Positions 8,572 through 17,202 of a stretch of DNA of 64,000 nt are shown here, one piece after another. Position numbers and translations under genes: made by a program. The DNA is taken from NCBI RefSeq assembly GCF_030732845.1, contig NZ_JASHKA010000003.1:62001-126000 (forward strand). The letters run 5' to 3'. The notes under the pieces were generated by a model, which saw only the letters and a program-made list of their open reading frames with translations, did no database searches and was not told the DNA's origin. Source of the stretch: Roseibium sp. MMSF_3544 (GTDB lineage Bacteria > Pseudomonadota > Alphaproteobacteria > Rhizobiales > Stappiaceae). Each line of letters begins with the position of its first letter. Position 1 is the first letter of the stretch.

Positions 8572-8842
8572 TTAATCCATGTCCCTATCCGGTCCATGAC
8601 CTCTTCGTTAAGGGTCCGGAAGCTGCTGAAAGATTGAGCATTATCCTCGCATCAACCCCCGTTCGATCACAATTCACGTGTCGTTTTTCGCACTACACAT
8701 TACCAACACCTTTTTGTGTTTTGCAGTTCATGAGAAGGCTGCGGATTTTTAGCGGTGAGTATTCATTCGGCTGTCTGCCGCCGTTTGCATTTGCAAGAGC
8801 GATGCACGGCTGTGGTCAGCATGGGAAACGAAAAGGCCAGAC

Positions 8843-10228
8843 ATGCGTCTAAGTGATCAATTCGGGTACGATCTCACTCTTACCGACAAGGGTGCCCTCG
8901 AGGCATGGAATGCGACCGTCCTGGCTTTTTTGGCACACGGAAAAACAACGCCCCAGCATCTTGAAGCCTGCCTGAGCCTCAGTCCCGATTTCGCCCTCGG
9001 TCACGCGACGCGCGGATTGTTCTGCCTGCTGCTCGGCCGCAAGGAGCTCGTTGCCACGGCGCGCGAGTGCTGCGCAGTTGCCAAGGAGTCCGCGCAGAAC
9101 ACGCCGGTCACCGAACGCGAAACGGCGGTCATCAACGCTCTTGACGCCTGGCTCAAGGGATTTCCGACGCGGTCCGCTGATTTACTGGATGCAGAGCTTG
9201 TCAAAGTGCCGCAAGACGGACTGATCATGAAGCTGGTGCATGCCATCCGCTTTGTGCTTGGCGATGCCCCCGGGATGCGTCAATCCATCGAACGTGTTTT
9301 CTCCGCCTACGAAGAGTCCCATCCCACTTACGGTTATCTCCTCGGCTGCCGTGCCTTTGCGCTTGAAGAAACCGGTGATTACCGTCTTGCCGAGGCGTCC
9401 GGCCGCAGAGGACTGGAATTTGCCCGCGACGATGCCTGGGGCCTTCATGCGGTTGCCCATGTCCACGACATGACCGGCCGATCCGAGGAAGGCGCAGGCT
9501 GGCTCGAGAACCACCCGGACGGCTGGGCTCACTGCAACAACTTCGGCTATCACGTGTGGTGGCACCTTGCGCTGATGTATCTGGATCAGGGTCAGGGCGA
9601 CAAGGCTCTTGCGCTGTACGATGCCGACATCCGCAAGGACAAGACGGACGATTACCGCGACATTTCGAACGCCGCGTCGCTGCTGGTCAGGCTCGAGCTT
9701 GAAGGTGTTGACGTCGGTGCGCGCTGGGAGGAAATCGCCCAGCTTTCCGACAAGCGCGCTGAAGACGGATGCAACGTATTTGCCGATCTCCATTACCTGC
9801 TGGCGTTGCTGAACGGCGGGCGCCGCATGGGAGCGGACAGGCTGCTCACCGGCCTGAAGGAACGCGCCCAGCACGAAACGGATATCGGCCGGATTTCGGC
9901 AGAAGCCGGCCTGCCAACCGGGCTTGGACTGGAGCAATACCGGAAAGGCAACTATGCGTCCGCCTTTTCCCTGCTGACCTCTGCCCGCGACAACCTTTAT
10001 TCGATCGGCGGCTCCCACGCCCAGCGCGACGTCTTCGAACGGATTACGATCGATGCTGCCCTGAGAGCGGGCTTTTCGACGGAAGCCGAAACCATTATCA
10101 AGAGCCGCACCAACAAGCGTGGTGCGCTTGACCGCTTTGCCGAACAGCGCCTTGAAATCTGCGGCAAGATGCAACGTGCCGAGCAGGTGATGGAAGACGA
10201 GAAATTGCGTGCGGCCAACTCCGTGTGA
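8843..10228 (+). CDS. Tetratricopeptide-repeat protein of the TTC38 family
   Basis: The 461-residue soluble all-helical protein has the TTC38-type sequence, with FALGHATRGLFCLLLGR, GLHAVAHVHDMTGR and FGYHVWWHLALMYLDQGQGDKAL as recognisable TPR-like helix pairs. No signal peptide or membrane segment is present. Family function is unknown. The opgC gene starts 41 bp downstream on the same strand, indicating an operon. The 271 bp upstream hold no gene and probably contain the promoter. Confidence 0.8.
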   Translation: MRLSDQFGYDLTLTDKGALEAWNATVLAFLAHGKTTPQHLEACLSLSPDFALGHATRGLFCLLLGRKELVATARECCAVAKESAQNTPVTERETAVINALDAWLKGFPTRSADLLDAELVKVPQDGLIMKLVHAIRFVLGDAPGMRQSIERVFSAYEESHPTYGYLLGCRAFALEETGDYRLAEASGRRGLEFARDDAWGLHAVAHVHDMTGRSEEGAGWLENHPDGWAHCNNFGYHVWWHLALMYLDQGQGDKALALYDADIRKDKTDDYRDISNAASLLVRLELEGVDVGARWEEIAQLSDKRAEDGCNVFADLHYLLALLNGGRRMGADRLLTGLKERAQHETDIGRISAEAGLPTGLGLEQYRKGNYASAFSLLTSARDNLYSIGGSHAQRDVFERITIDAALRAGFSTEAETIIKSRTNKRGALDRFAEQRLEICGKMQRAEQVMEDEKLRAANSV

Positions 10229-10269
10229 CCTTCCCCGGCACGGATTGACCGAACTACCCTGGATCTGAC

Positions 10270-11568
10270 GTGAACGCACATACTCAAACGAAACGCCCAC
10301 GCGACCCGCGTTTGGATTTTTTCCGCGGGATCGGCATGTTCATTATTTTCATCGCCCACGTGCCCTGGAACTGGTGGACGCTCTGGATCCCTGCGCGTTT
10401 CGGATTTTCCGACGCGACGGAGATGTTCGTCTTCTGCTCGGGAATGGCGTCTGCGCTTGCCTTCGGCAAAACCTTCGATGTTTACGGCTGGGGCATTGGA
10501 ACCGCGCGCATCGTGCAGCGTATGTGGCAGGTTTACTGGGCCTTCATCGGGCAGTTTCTGATCATTGCCGTTGGTCTGGTGATGCTCCACAACAGCGGCT
10601 TTTTGAACGACTGCTGCGGTCTGACCCAGGACTACGTCAACTCGCTCAACCTCTGGCATCTTTTCAACAAGACCGAAATCGCGCTTCCCGGCCTGATGAC
10701 GATGACCTGGGTTCCCAACTACTTCGACATTCTGCCGATGTATGTGGTGATCCTTGCCCTGATGCCGGCAATCATGCTCGTTGCGCGCTACTCGGTACCG
10801 GGAGCCTTTGCACTTTCTATCGGCCTCTGGCTCGCTTCGCAATTCGGTCTGCTCGACCTGAGGGCCGAGCCCTGGCTGAATTCGGAAGGCGAACACCGCA
10901 AATGGTTCTTCAATCCGTTCGCATGGCAACTGCTGTTCTTCACCGGGTTTGCGTTCATGCGCGGTTGGATACCCGCGCCGCCGGTTAACCGGAAGCTGAT
11001 CCTGCTTGCGATCGCCATCATCCTGGTCTCGATCCCGTTCGCCTACTTCCGCGTATATGGCGCCAATCATCTCGATCTGGTCTGGGCGCGGGAAGTCCGC
11101 GAGGCCATCAGACCGCTCTGGGTCAAGACCGAGTTCGGCATCCTGCGCTACATCCACTTCCTGGCGCTTGCCTATGTGGCCTGGGTCGCAGCCGGTGAAC
11201 ACGGCAAATATCTGCTTGGACACGGCGCCCTCTGGGGCGGGTTCGTTCGCGTCGTCCAGAAGGTCGGCCAGCAATCTCTTGCCGTCTTCATGGCAAGCCT
11301 CGTGGTTGCCCAAACGGTGGCAATCCTGAGAGACATGGCTTGGGCACGCGGCGAATGGTGGGCTCAAATTTTCACCAATTTCGGCGGTTTCCTTGCGCTG
11401 ATCGCAGTTGCCTACGTGGTGTCCTGGTACAAGAGCCAACCCTGGCGGAAACCCCCTTCGGTGTCCGGCCCAACCGCAGGCAACGCGCCTGCCAATCCTT
11501 CGAAGGAAGGCAGCGCGCAGACCACCGAGCGCAGTGCCTCAGACCCGAAGGCGCCGGTCCTGACCTAG
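10270..11568 (+). CDS. opgC: OpgC-type acyltransferase, osmoregulated periplasmic glucan succinylation
   Basis: The 432-residue polytopic membrane protein starts with RDPRLDFFRGIGMFIIFIAH, the hallmark of the OpgC domain within the acyltransferase-3 superfamily. About ten membrane segments follow, and then a hydrophilic Pro/Ser-rich C-terminal tail (about residues 395-432). OpgC proteins add succinyl groups to osmoregulated periplasmic glucans at the inner membrane. It follows the TTC38-family gene by 41 bp. No glucan synthase (opgGH or ndvB) lies within the window. The start may be GTG 10270, since TCTGAC upstream is a weak ribosome-binding site. Confidence 0.8.
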   Translation: MNAHTQTKRPRDPRLDFFRGIGMFIIFIAHVPWNWWTLWIPARFGFSDATEMFVFCSGMASALAFGKTFDVYGWGIGTARIVQRMWQVYWAFIGQFLIIAVGLVMLHNSGFLNDCCGLTQDYVNSLNLWHLFNKTEIALPGLMTMTWVPNYFDILPMYVVILALMPAIMLVARYSVPGAFALSIGLWLASQFGLLDLRAEPWLNSEGEHRKWFFNPFAWQLLFFTGFAFMRGWIPAPPVNRKLILLAIAIILVSIPFAYFRVYGANHLDLVWAREVREAIRPLWVKTEFGILRYIHFLALAYVAWVAAGEHGKYLLGHGALWGGFVRVVQKVGQQSLAVFMASLVVAQTVAILRDMAWARGEWWAQIFTNFGGFLALIAVAYVVSWYKSQPWRKPPSVSGPTAGNAPANPSKEGSAQTTERSASDPKAPVLT

Positions 11569-11667
11569 CTGCATGTCAAACTGGTCAGGCACGATCCGGC
11601 TGCCGAGATTGCGCTAAAAGCATAACAGGAATACGGTTTGCCTGAATGGCTCTTGGCGTGAATAGGA

Positions 11668-12576
11668 GTGCGCCGCTTGTTGTCCCGGCGCACCGGCATC
11701 TTCCTTATCATTCTTGGTGCGCTGGTCATCTCGCCGGTCGGCGCCATTATCGCCGACCTGGATCATGTCAGTCCGGCAGAGATCCTATTTCTCAGGTGTG
11801 TGGGTGTCGCAGCCTTCTTCTTCCTGATTATCACCGGCACGTCCAACATAGGGGCCATTCGTGCCATACGGCTCTCCGGACTGTCCGGAATCGTCGCAGC
11901 CGGATCAATGGCAGCGGCACTTGCCTGTTCCATCTTTGCTTTCCAGCATACCTCTGTTGCAAGAACGCTTTTGCTTTTTGCGCTCGCCCCCCTGTTGGCA
12001 GCCGTTCTTGCAAGATTTTTCCTCAAGGAGCGGCTTGCAAAGGCAACGCTGGTCGCCCTTGCCATTTCGCTTGTCGGGCTCGTGCTGATCGTCCTTGGCG
12101 GAAGCGAATTTGACGGCGGGCGCAGCCCGTTATCCATTGCAGGCGATTTCGCCGCATTGTGCGGATCGTTTTTCTACGCGTCCTTCGCCGTTGCCCTTCG
12201 TGCCGGAAAACTTGTCGACATGCGGCCAGCCATGCTCGTGACCGGCGTCATTGGCGCTGCCTTTGGATCGATCCTGTTTGTGTGGGGAGGTGAGCAGATC
12301 AGCTCCAGCGTTGCCGATGCCGGGCTCGTCATCGCGATCGGCTTCGCCCTCACCGGCGGCGCGTTCCTCCTGTTCACTATTGGATCGAAATCCGTGTCCT
12401 CGGCTGAATTCACGATGATTTCGCTCTCCGAAATCCTGTTCGGTTCGATCTGGGCCTGGGCATTCCTGGGTCAGGGCATTTCAAGTTTGACCCTGGCCGG
12501 CGGTGTTCTCTTCATCACCGCCCTCCTGGTCGATGTGCGCTTTGCCGGAAGCGAAAAGCCGGACCCTGCGCGCTAG
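11668..12576 (+). CDS. EamA/DMT-family drug/metabolite transporter
   Basis: The 302 residues carry ten predicted membrane segments arranged as two EamA repeats. The first contains the AGSMAAALACSIFAFQHTSVARTLLLFALAPLLAAVLAR stretch typical of the family, and the second ends SLSEILFGSIWAWAFLGQ. It should be an inner-membrane exporter or importer of small metabolites. The start is GTG 11668 or TTG 11677; AGGA lies too close to the GTG, so the TTG is possible. The stop codon TAG is supplied by the CTAG end of the adjacent MITE, so the native C terminus may have been altered by the insertion. Confidence 0.8.
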   Translation: MRRLLSRRTGIFLIILGALVISPVGAIIADLDHVSPAEILFLRCVGVAAFFFLIITGTSNIGAIRAIRLSGLSGIVAAGSMAAALACSIFAFQHTSVARTLLLFALAPLLAAVLARFFLKERLAKATLVALAISLVGLVLIVLGGSEFDGGRSPLSIAGDFAALCGSFFYASFAVALRAGKLVDMRPAMLVTGVIGAAFGSILFVWGGEQISSSVADAGLVIAIGFALTGGAFLLFTIGSKSVSSAEFTMISLSEILFGSIWAWAFLGQGISSLTLAGGVLFITALLVDVRFAGSEKPDPAR

Positions 12577-12842
12577 GGCACGGACCCATAAATGAAGCCG
12601 ATTTGGCGGCATAAATGGCGAAATCACGCAAGGAAGCGTGTGACGAGCGGGCTTTATGCCCGGTCAAGCGCGTTGACGCTGCGAGGTGAAGCCATTTTGC
12701 CGTCCTTCGGATTTGGCCGTTTTGGCCATCTGCTTCGTCGCGAAAGGCTTGAAAATGAACCACATTTCCTGCGCTTTCGCTCCTTGCCGCTGGTCAAAAC
12801 GATCCAAACCAAATTGACTTCATTTATGAGTCCGTACCCTAG
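12573..12842. mobile_element. 270-bp MITE-like element with 25-bp terminal inverted repeats
   Basis: The termini 12573-12597 and 12818-12842 are inverted repeats that differ at two positions; they start with CTAGGGCACGGACC and CTAGGGTACGGACT. The element has no coding capacity. CTAG (or TA) at both ends is either target duplication or part of the ends, which cannot be told apart because it is palindromic. The ends resemble those of IS5-family (IS427-like) or TA-targeting elements by recollection. It sits between the EamA gene and the DUF1150 gene, and the outer CTAG gives the EamA gene its stop codon. Confidence 0.75.
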
Positions 12843-12929
12843 AGTCCGGTCCCTTGGGTCATTTGTCACCTGACGAGCGCCTAGAAGTGTGCTGAAAATA
12901 CTGTCGCTGCCGCGAATGACCTGCCCAAC

Positions 12930-12956
12930 AAAAAACACCGGCCGATTGGCCGGTGT
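12930..12956 (-). terminator. Intrinsic terminator of the hsp20-DUF1150 operon
   Basis: A 9-bp perfect stem (ACACCGGCC with GGCCGGTGT) and a GATT loop lie 27 nt beyond the DUF1150 stop codon. On the minus strand the stem is followed by six U residues. CTTTT follows on the plus strand too, so it may work in both directions. Confidence 0.85.
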
Positions 12957-12982
12957 CTTTTCGAATTGTACGCGCGGGCCGC

Positions 12983-13267
12983 TTAGTGAAGCGACGCCAT
13001 TTCCAGCTCAGCTTCAAAGGCATTGGCGACGGCGGCTTCGCGGCTGTCCGCGAGCAGGATCGGCGTACCATCCGCATTTTGAAGTGCGTAGAGCGTGACG
13101 TTGTCGTGCAGGGGCGGGACGTCCGGGAACATTTCCTGAAGATCAACCGCCTTGATCGGCTTGATATAGGCGACATCGCCCGTGCCAAGTTCGGTCAATT
13201 CATCTGCCGACATGAATTCGGACAAAATAGATTGGTCTGCCCAGTCCGGGCTCTTGGGATCGTGCAT
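12983..13267 (-). CDS. DUF1150 family protein
   Basis: The 94-residue small cytosolic protein matches DUF1150 (LGTGDVAYIKPI near residue 30, then LYALQNADGTPILLADSREA). This family is found almost only in alphaproteobacteria and characteristically directly downstream of a small heat-shock gene, as it is here (35-bp gap). It is presumably part of the RpoH regulon through the shared promoter. Molecular function is unknown. Confidence 0.9.
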   Translation of the reverse strand: MHDPKSPDWADQSILSEFMSADELTELGTGDVAYIKPIKAVDLQEMFPDVPPLHDNVTLYALQNADGTPILLADSREAAVANAFEAELEMASLH

Positions 13268-13302
13268 CAGTCTTTCTCCATTATTGTTTTGCCAACGAGG
13301 GT

Positions 13303-13722
13303 CTATTCGCCGCTGGAGATTTCTATTTTTCTTATAACACGTTCCGGTTCCGGACGTGCCAGGTCGATGGACAATAGCCCATCTTTGAGGTCAGCTCCAA
13401 GGATCTCGATGCCTTCGGCCAGGACAAACGCACGCTGGAACTGCCTGGCGGCGATGCCGCGATGCAGATATTCCCGCGATTTGTCGTCGATCTGCCTGCC
13501 GCGGATCACCAGTTGGCTTTCCTCCACCGAAACGTCGAGCTGATCGCGCGTGAAGCCTGCGACTGCCAGAGTAATTCGGATGACATCGCCCTGACCTTCC
13601 ACTTTCGGAAGTCTCTCGATGTTGTAGGGCGGATAGCCGTCATTGGCGGCCTTGGAAACACGATCGAGCACACGCTCTATATCGTCGAACCCGAGCATAA
13701 ACGGGCTGGAAAACGCTGACAT
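13303..13722 (-). CDS. Hsp20-family small heat-shock protein
   Basis: The 139-residue protein has an alpha-crystallin domain (about residues 32-130). The core block RITLAVAGFTRDQLDVSV is followed by the family ending DGLLSIDLARPEPE. It is an ATP-independent holdase that binds unfolding proteins in the cytosol. The start at 13722 (MSAFSSPFMLG) is chosen because GAGG lies 9 nt ahead; the ATG three codons earlier directly abuts that GAGG. The RpoH-type promoter at 13818-13846 drives it together with DUF1150. Confidence 0.92.
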   Translation of the reverse strand: MSAFSSPFMLGFDDIERVLDRVSKAANDGYPPYNIERLPKVEGQGDVIRITLAVAGFTRDQLDVSVEESQLVIRGRQIDDKSREYLHRGIAARQFQRAFVLAEGIEILGADLKDGLLSIDLARPEPERVIRKIEISSGE

Positions 13723-13817
13723 GCGTGACATCCTCAAAGTCCTTGTCGAAGCGACCTTGCACCCGGACCCTTCAAAAGGCATCCGAGCTGGAACCCAAAG
13801 GGCCCATTCCTGATTAA

Positions 13818-13846
13818 ATATGGAGCCTAGTTAATATTGATTCAAG
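13818..13846 (-). promoter_or_regulatory. RpoH (sigma-32) heat-shock promoter of hsp20
   Basis: On the minus strand the -35 element CTTGAA (13841-13846) and the -10 element CCATAT (13818-13823) are separated by exactly 17 nt. This fits the alphaproteobacterial RpoH consensus (CTTGAA-N17-CyTATnT) well. It lies about 95 nt upstream of the hsp20 start, leaving a leader of roughly 85 nt. Confidence 0.75.
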
Positions 13847-13891
13847 GAGGCCCCGGATTTCCGGGATATAGGCATCTGTTTTCGAGGTCAT

Positions 13892-14752
13892 CTAAAATTC
13901 GGTTCGCAACATCGGGTCCTTCTTCAGCAGTTTTGCCAAGGCTCCCAATGCCTGACGAACCGCCGGTTCGTGGCGTTCATCCTGGTGCATCACCAACCAC
14001 CTTTCCGTTTGAAGGTTTTCGATCGGGTCCGAGAGCCGCTGAAGATCCTTGTAAGCCTCTCCGACAAACATTGGCAGCAGCATGCGTGCGGCGCCTTGCC
14101 GGACAAGCGCAAGGGCAAGCGTCGCCCTGTTTACGGTGATGGAGACATCGTCACCGTGGTTTTCGCGGATCCAGTTGCCGCTTGGGAAATGCGCTTCGTC
14201 CTCAACGAGACCGACCCAGCCTAGGTCTTTGTCTTTTCTGGTTCTTTTCGATTGATAAACGGCGAACCTGACCGTGCCGATTTTGCGCCCAGCGAGCCAT
14301 TCCTGCTTCGGGCGCCGGCTCCTGATGCCGATGTCGATCTGCCGCCGCGCAACATCCCGGTTGTGCGGATCGGCCAGGAATTCGGGTACCCAGGTGTCCT
14401 CCGGCGACCAGAATTCCGAAATGTTGTCCATGAGCAGGCGCGCGGTCCAGTCGCCGGCGGAAATGCGTACGCGCCGACGGGTCCGGCCGCTCTCGCGCCA
14501 TTTTGAAATGGACCTGGCAACCTCGTCCATGCCTTCCAGCTGAAGCACGAGTTCGCGTCCGGCTGCCGTCAACTGATACCCGCGCGCCTCGCGCTCTACC
14601 AACCTGACATTCAGATCCCGCTCAAGGGCGGAAACACGTCTGCCGAGTGTTGCGGCGCTGACGCCGGTCGCCTCGGCGGCCCCTGCAAGACCGCCCGCCT
14701 TGGCGACGGCCAAAAAGAGGCGTAGATCCTCCCAATCCATAGTTTGTTTCAT
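13892..14752 (-). CDS. LysR-family transcriptional regulator
   Basis: The 286-residue protein starts with the LysR winged helix (MDWEDLRLFLAVAKAGGLAG, helix-turn-helix AAEATGVSAATLGRRVSALE at about 25-44). A periplasmic-binding-type effector domain follows, with the YTLALVRQG-like segment LALALVRQGAARMLLP. It is transcribed away from the small hypothetical gene at 14857 across 104 bp. LysR proteins usually control the divergent neighbour, so the 14857-16688 genes are candidate targets. Confidence 0.88.
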   Translation of the reverse strand: MKQTMDWEDLRLFLAVAKAGGLAGAAEATGVSAATLGRRVSALERDLNVRLVEREARGYQLTAAGRELVLQLEGMDEVARSISKWRESGRTRRRVRISAGDWTARLLMDNISEFWSPEDTWVPEFLADPHNRDVARRQIDIGIRSRRPKQEWLAGRKIGTVRFAVYQSKRTRKDKDLGWVGLVEDEAHFPSGNWIRENHGDDVSITVNRATLALALVRQGAARMLLPMFVGEAYKDLQRLSDPIENLQTERWLVMHQDERHEPAVRQALGALAKLLKKDPMLRTEF

Positions 14753-14856
14753 TTTTGAAATCTCGATTTCACATTGAAAACATGCAGATAACCCTAGTTT
14801 ATGCGAAATTTTGCAACAAATCTCCCGCAGAAATCAAATATGAGAGGACATTGCAA

Positions 14857-15165
14857 ATGCCAATTCCCTATTCTCTGTTGAATCCGAACGCACCCAAACA
14901 GGACGACTTGCACGCCTGGAACGATCCGCGCCGGGATCTTTATCCGCACCACGCGGAATTCTGGCCCGAGGAGACCCCGGAACATGTCCGGTTCGAACTG
15001 GAGGCACGTGAGCTCCGCAAGCGCAAGCAAGCGGCCTGGCTTCGCGCTTTCTTCCGTTTCCAGTGGTTTACGGCTTGCAAGGCTTTCTGGAAAAAGCCAC
15101 TTTGGCGATATTCGATTTTCGAGAATCCCATGGAGCCTGAAAAGCCAAACGATGACTCGCGATGA
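14857..15165 (+). CDS. Hypothetical protein
   Basis: The 102-residue hydrophilic protein is rich in Pro, Trp and charged residues (NDPRRDLYPHHAEFWPEETPEH, here split for length, in its first half, and AFFRFQWFTACKAFWKKPLWRY in its second). I do not recognise a family. ATG 14857 is preceded by GAGAGGA at 8 nt; the open frame continues further upstream without a better start. The end overlaps the YjbR gene start by 14 nt, which suggests coupling. It is divergent from the LysR gene. Confidence 0.55.
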   Translation: MPIPYSLLNPNAPKQDDLHAWNDPRRDLYPHHAEFWPEETPEHVRFELEARELRKRKQAAWLRAFFRFQWFTACKAFWKKPLWRYSIFENPMEPEKPNDDSR

Positions 15166-15511
15166 GTTCGACGCGTTCTGCCGCGCATTGCCTGCAACGA
15201 CCCACGTCATCCAGTGGGGAAATGCCTCTGTCTGGAAAGTCGGCGGCAAGATCTTTGCCATCTGCTCGCGCTGGGGCGACGGCGACCATCAACGGATCGG
15301 CTTCAAGTGCTCGGACATGTCCTACGCGCTCCTGATCCAGCAGGACGGCATGATCCCCGCACCCTACCTCGCCCGCGCCAAATGGGTGCAGATGGAAAAA
15401 GAGGGGGCGCTGAGCGAAGAGGATCTGAAAGCCTATATCGTCGCCGCCCACAAGATCATCGCCGGCAAGCTCACCAAAAAAGCCCGGAAAGAGCTCGGCC
15501 TTGCAGAGTGA
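15152..15511 (+). CDS. MmcQ/YjbR family protein (DUF419)
   Basis: The 119-residue protein matches the MmcQ/YjbR double-wing DNA-binding-like fold (MTRDEFDAFCRALPATTHV, WGNASVWKVGGKIFAI, then WVQMEKEGALSEEDLKAYI). Function is unknown; the fold resembles a MotA C-terminal DNA-binding domain. It overlaps the preceding hypothetical gene by 14 nt and the following MFS gene by 11 nt, so the three genes are probably one transcript. Confidence 0.88.
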   Translation: MTRDEFDAFCRALPATTHVIQWGNASVWKVGGKIFAICSRWGDGDHQRIGFKCSDMSYALLIQQDGMIPAPYLARAKWVQMEKEGALSEEDLKAYIVAAHKIIAGKLTKKARKELGLAE

Positions 15512-16688
15512 GTTCGCCGGCAAGTGGCGCTCTCTGTCACTGTTGATGATTGCGGAAGTGGCCGGCATGGGCCTGTGGTTCATGTCCGCAGCCATCTTGC
15601 CTGACCTGACGCGGGAATTCGACATTTCCGAAACACGTCAGGCGGCGCTCTCAAGCGCGGTTCAAATCGGTTTCGTGTTTGGTGCGCTCACCTCAGCGCT
15701 CCTCGGACTTGCAGACAGGATCGATCCGCGCCGGTTCTTTGCGTTCTGCGCCATTACCGCAGCGCTCTTCAACGCCAGCCTTCTGATCGTGGAGCCCGGA
15801 GGCGCCGTCTCCATTTTTGCCCGGTTCGCAACCGGGGTGCTGCTTGCCGGGGTCTATCCGGTCGGCATGAAGATTGCGGTCGGCTGGGGACAGAAGGACC
15901 GCGGATTTCTCGTCGGCACTCTGGTCGGGGCGCTCACGCTCGGCTCGGCCGCTCCGCATTTCCTGGCACTTCTGGGTGGTGCGGACTGGCGCTGGAGCCT
16001 GATCGTTGCCTCGATCGCCTCCGCACTTGGCGGCGTGCTTTGCCTTTTTGCTGGCCTCGGCCCCTTCCATGCCAAAGCCCCGCGCATGAAAATCAAGGCG
16101 ATCTTCACGGCCTGGACCAACCGGAAAATCCGCTACGCCTATGCGGGCTATCTCGGACACATGTGGGAGCTTTACGCCATGTGGGCCTGGATCGGCGTCG
16201 CGCTCACCCTCTCGTTCGCAGCGCATATGCCCGAAAGCGAGGCCATTTCCCTCTCCCGCCTGATTGCGTTTCTGACCATCGCAGCCGGCGGCGTCGCGAG
16301 CGTTTTTGCCGGCATCGTTGCCGACCGGGTCGGGAAGGCCAATATCGCGATCCTGGCAATGGCTGTCAGCGGCACGGCCGCCATCGCCTCGGCGCTGACG
16401 TTCGGCGGACCGGTCTGGCTGACGATCTTCTGCGTCCTTGTCTGGGGCGCGGCAATCCTGCCCGATTCCGCCCAGTTCTCCGCACTCGTGGCCGACTATT
16501 CCCCACCCGACCAGGCCGGCAGCCTGATGAGCTTCCAGACCGCCCTCGGCTTCGCGCTGACCTTCTTCACCGTCCAGCTGACCCCGCTCGGGGCCGATCT
16601 GATCGGCTGGCCCGGCATGTTCGCCCTGATGGCCATCGGACCGGCGCTCGGAATTGTCGGGATGGTGCGGTTGAAGCGGATTAGTTGA
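15501..16688 (+). CDS. MFS transporter
   Basis: The 395-residue protein has twelve predicted membrane segments. The N-terminal half holds the cytosolic loop motif LGLADRIDPRRF between segments 2 and 3, and the second half has the equivalent IVADRVGKANIAI. It should be a proton-coupled efflux or uptake carrier in the inner membrane. The start is TTG 15501, overlapping the YjbR stop by 11 nt; ATG at residue 16 is the alternative. Substrate is not predictable. Confidence 0.82.
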   Translation: MQSEFAGKWRSLSLLMIAEVAGMGLWFMSAAILPDLTREFDISETRQAALSSAVQIGFVFGALTSALLGLADRIDPRRFFAFCAITAALFNASLLIVEPGGAVSIFARFATGVLLAGVYPVGMKIAVGWGQKDRGFLVGTLVGALTLGSAAPHFLALLGGADWRWSLIVASIASALGGVLCLFAGLGPFHAKAPRMKIKAIFTAWTNRKIRYAYAGYLGHMWELYAMWAWIGVALTLSFAAHMPESEAISLSRLIAFLTIAAGGVASVFAGIVADRVGKANIAILAMAVSGTAAIASALTFGGPVWLTIFCVLVWGAAILPDSAQFSALVADYSPPDQAGSLMSFQTALGFALTFFTVQLTPLGADLIGWPGMFALMAIGPALGIVGMVRLKRIS

Positions 16689-16714
16689 CGTTATCATGCC
16701 GCGAAGCACCGATC

Positions 16715-16859
16715 GTCATCCCGGACCCAGCGAAGCGGAGATCCGGGACCCACCCGTTTCCGGAGCGGTGCGAAAATGAGCGAGGGCATGAACATCTGGA
16801 CCAGCAAGCTGACAGGCGAGTAGGCCCCGGATCTGCGCTGACGCTTGTCCGGGGTGACA
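16715..16859. repeat. Palindromic intergenic repeat, type A copy 1
   Basis: It starts GTCATCCCGGACCCAGCG and ends CTTGTCCGGGGTGACA. Both halves are imperfect hairpins, and the outer ends are inverted relative to each other. The same roughly 145-bp unit recurs at 26939-27086 and 27374-27521. The surrounding 16689-17202 stretch has no convincing gene. Confidence 0.8.
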
Positions 16860-17013
16860 TTTGTAGAAAAGAAGCGCCTGGGTGATGGCTTTCGGCCGTA
16901 CTTGATCTTGCCTTGCGGTCGCTATTCCGGTCAGGCGCAGGGTGCGCCGGAGTTGCCGGGACAATACAGCTGAACCGGACGGTCTGATGCAAGAACGAAC
17001 CGACACGCTCGTC

Positions 17014-17118
17014 CTCATCCTGAGGAGGACCGTAAGGTCCGTCTTGAAGGATGGGCGGCGTACTCCTGAACAAGCGGCCCATCCTTCGAGACGCGCGCAA
17101 GCGCGCTCCTCAGGATGA
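17014..17118. repeat. Palindromic intergenic repeat, type B copy 1
   Basis: The outer arms CATCCTGAGGA and TCCTCAGGATG flank two inner hairpins, GGACCGTAAGGTCC on the left and CGCGCAAGCGCG on the right, with AAGGATGGGC and GCCCATCCTT in the middle. Related copies are at 26359-26462 and 27150-27254, where the two inner hairpins sit in the opposite order. Confidence 0.8.
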
Positions 17119-17202
17119 AGCTTGAGAGAAATCCTGTTAGGCAGCATCCCTTGAGAGGCGTATAGGCACGCTCCTCGGTATGAGGCTTTGGTGGGAGTTC
17201 TG

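Noticed and set aside
9997..11439. 480-codon open frame opposite opgC
   Set aside because: It has low-complexity composition and is a mirror of the opgC gene.
12592..12938. Short open frames in the MITE region
   Set aside because: They are on both strands with no ribosome-binding site, and the element has no transposase motif.
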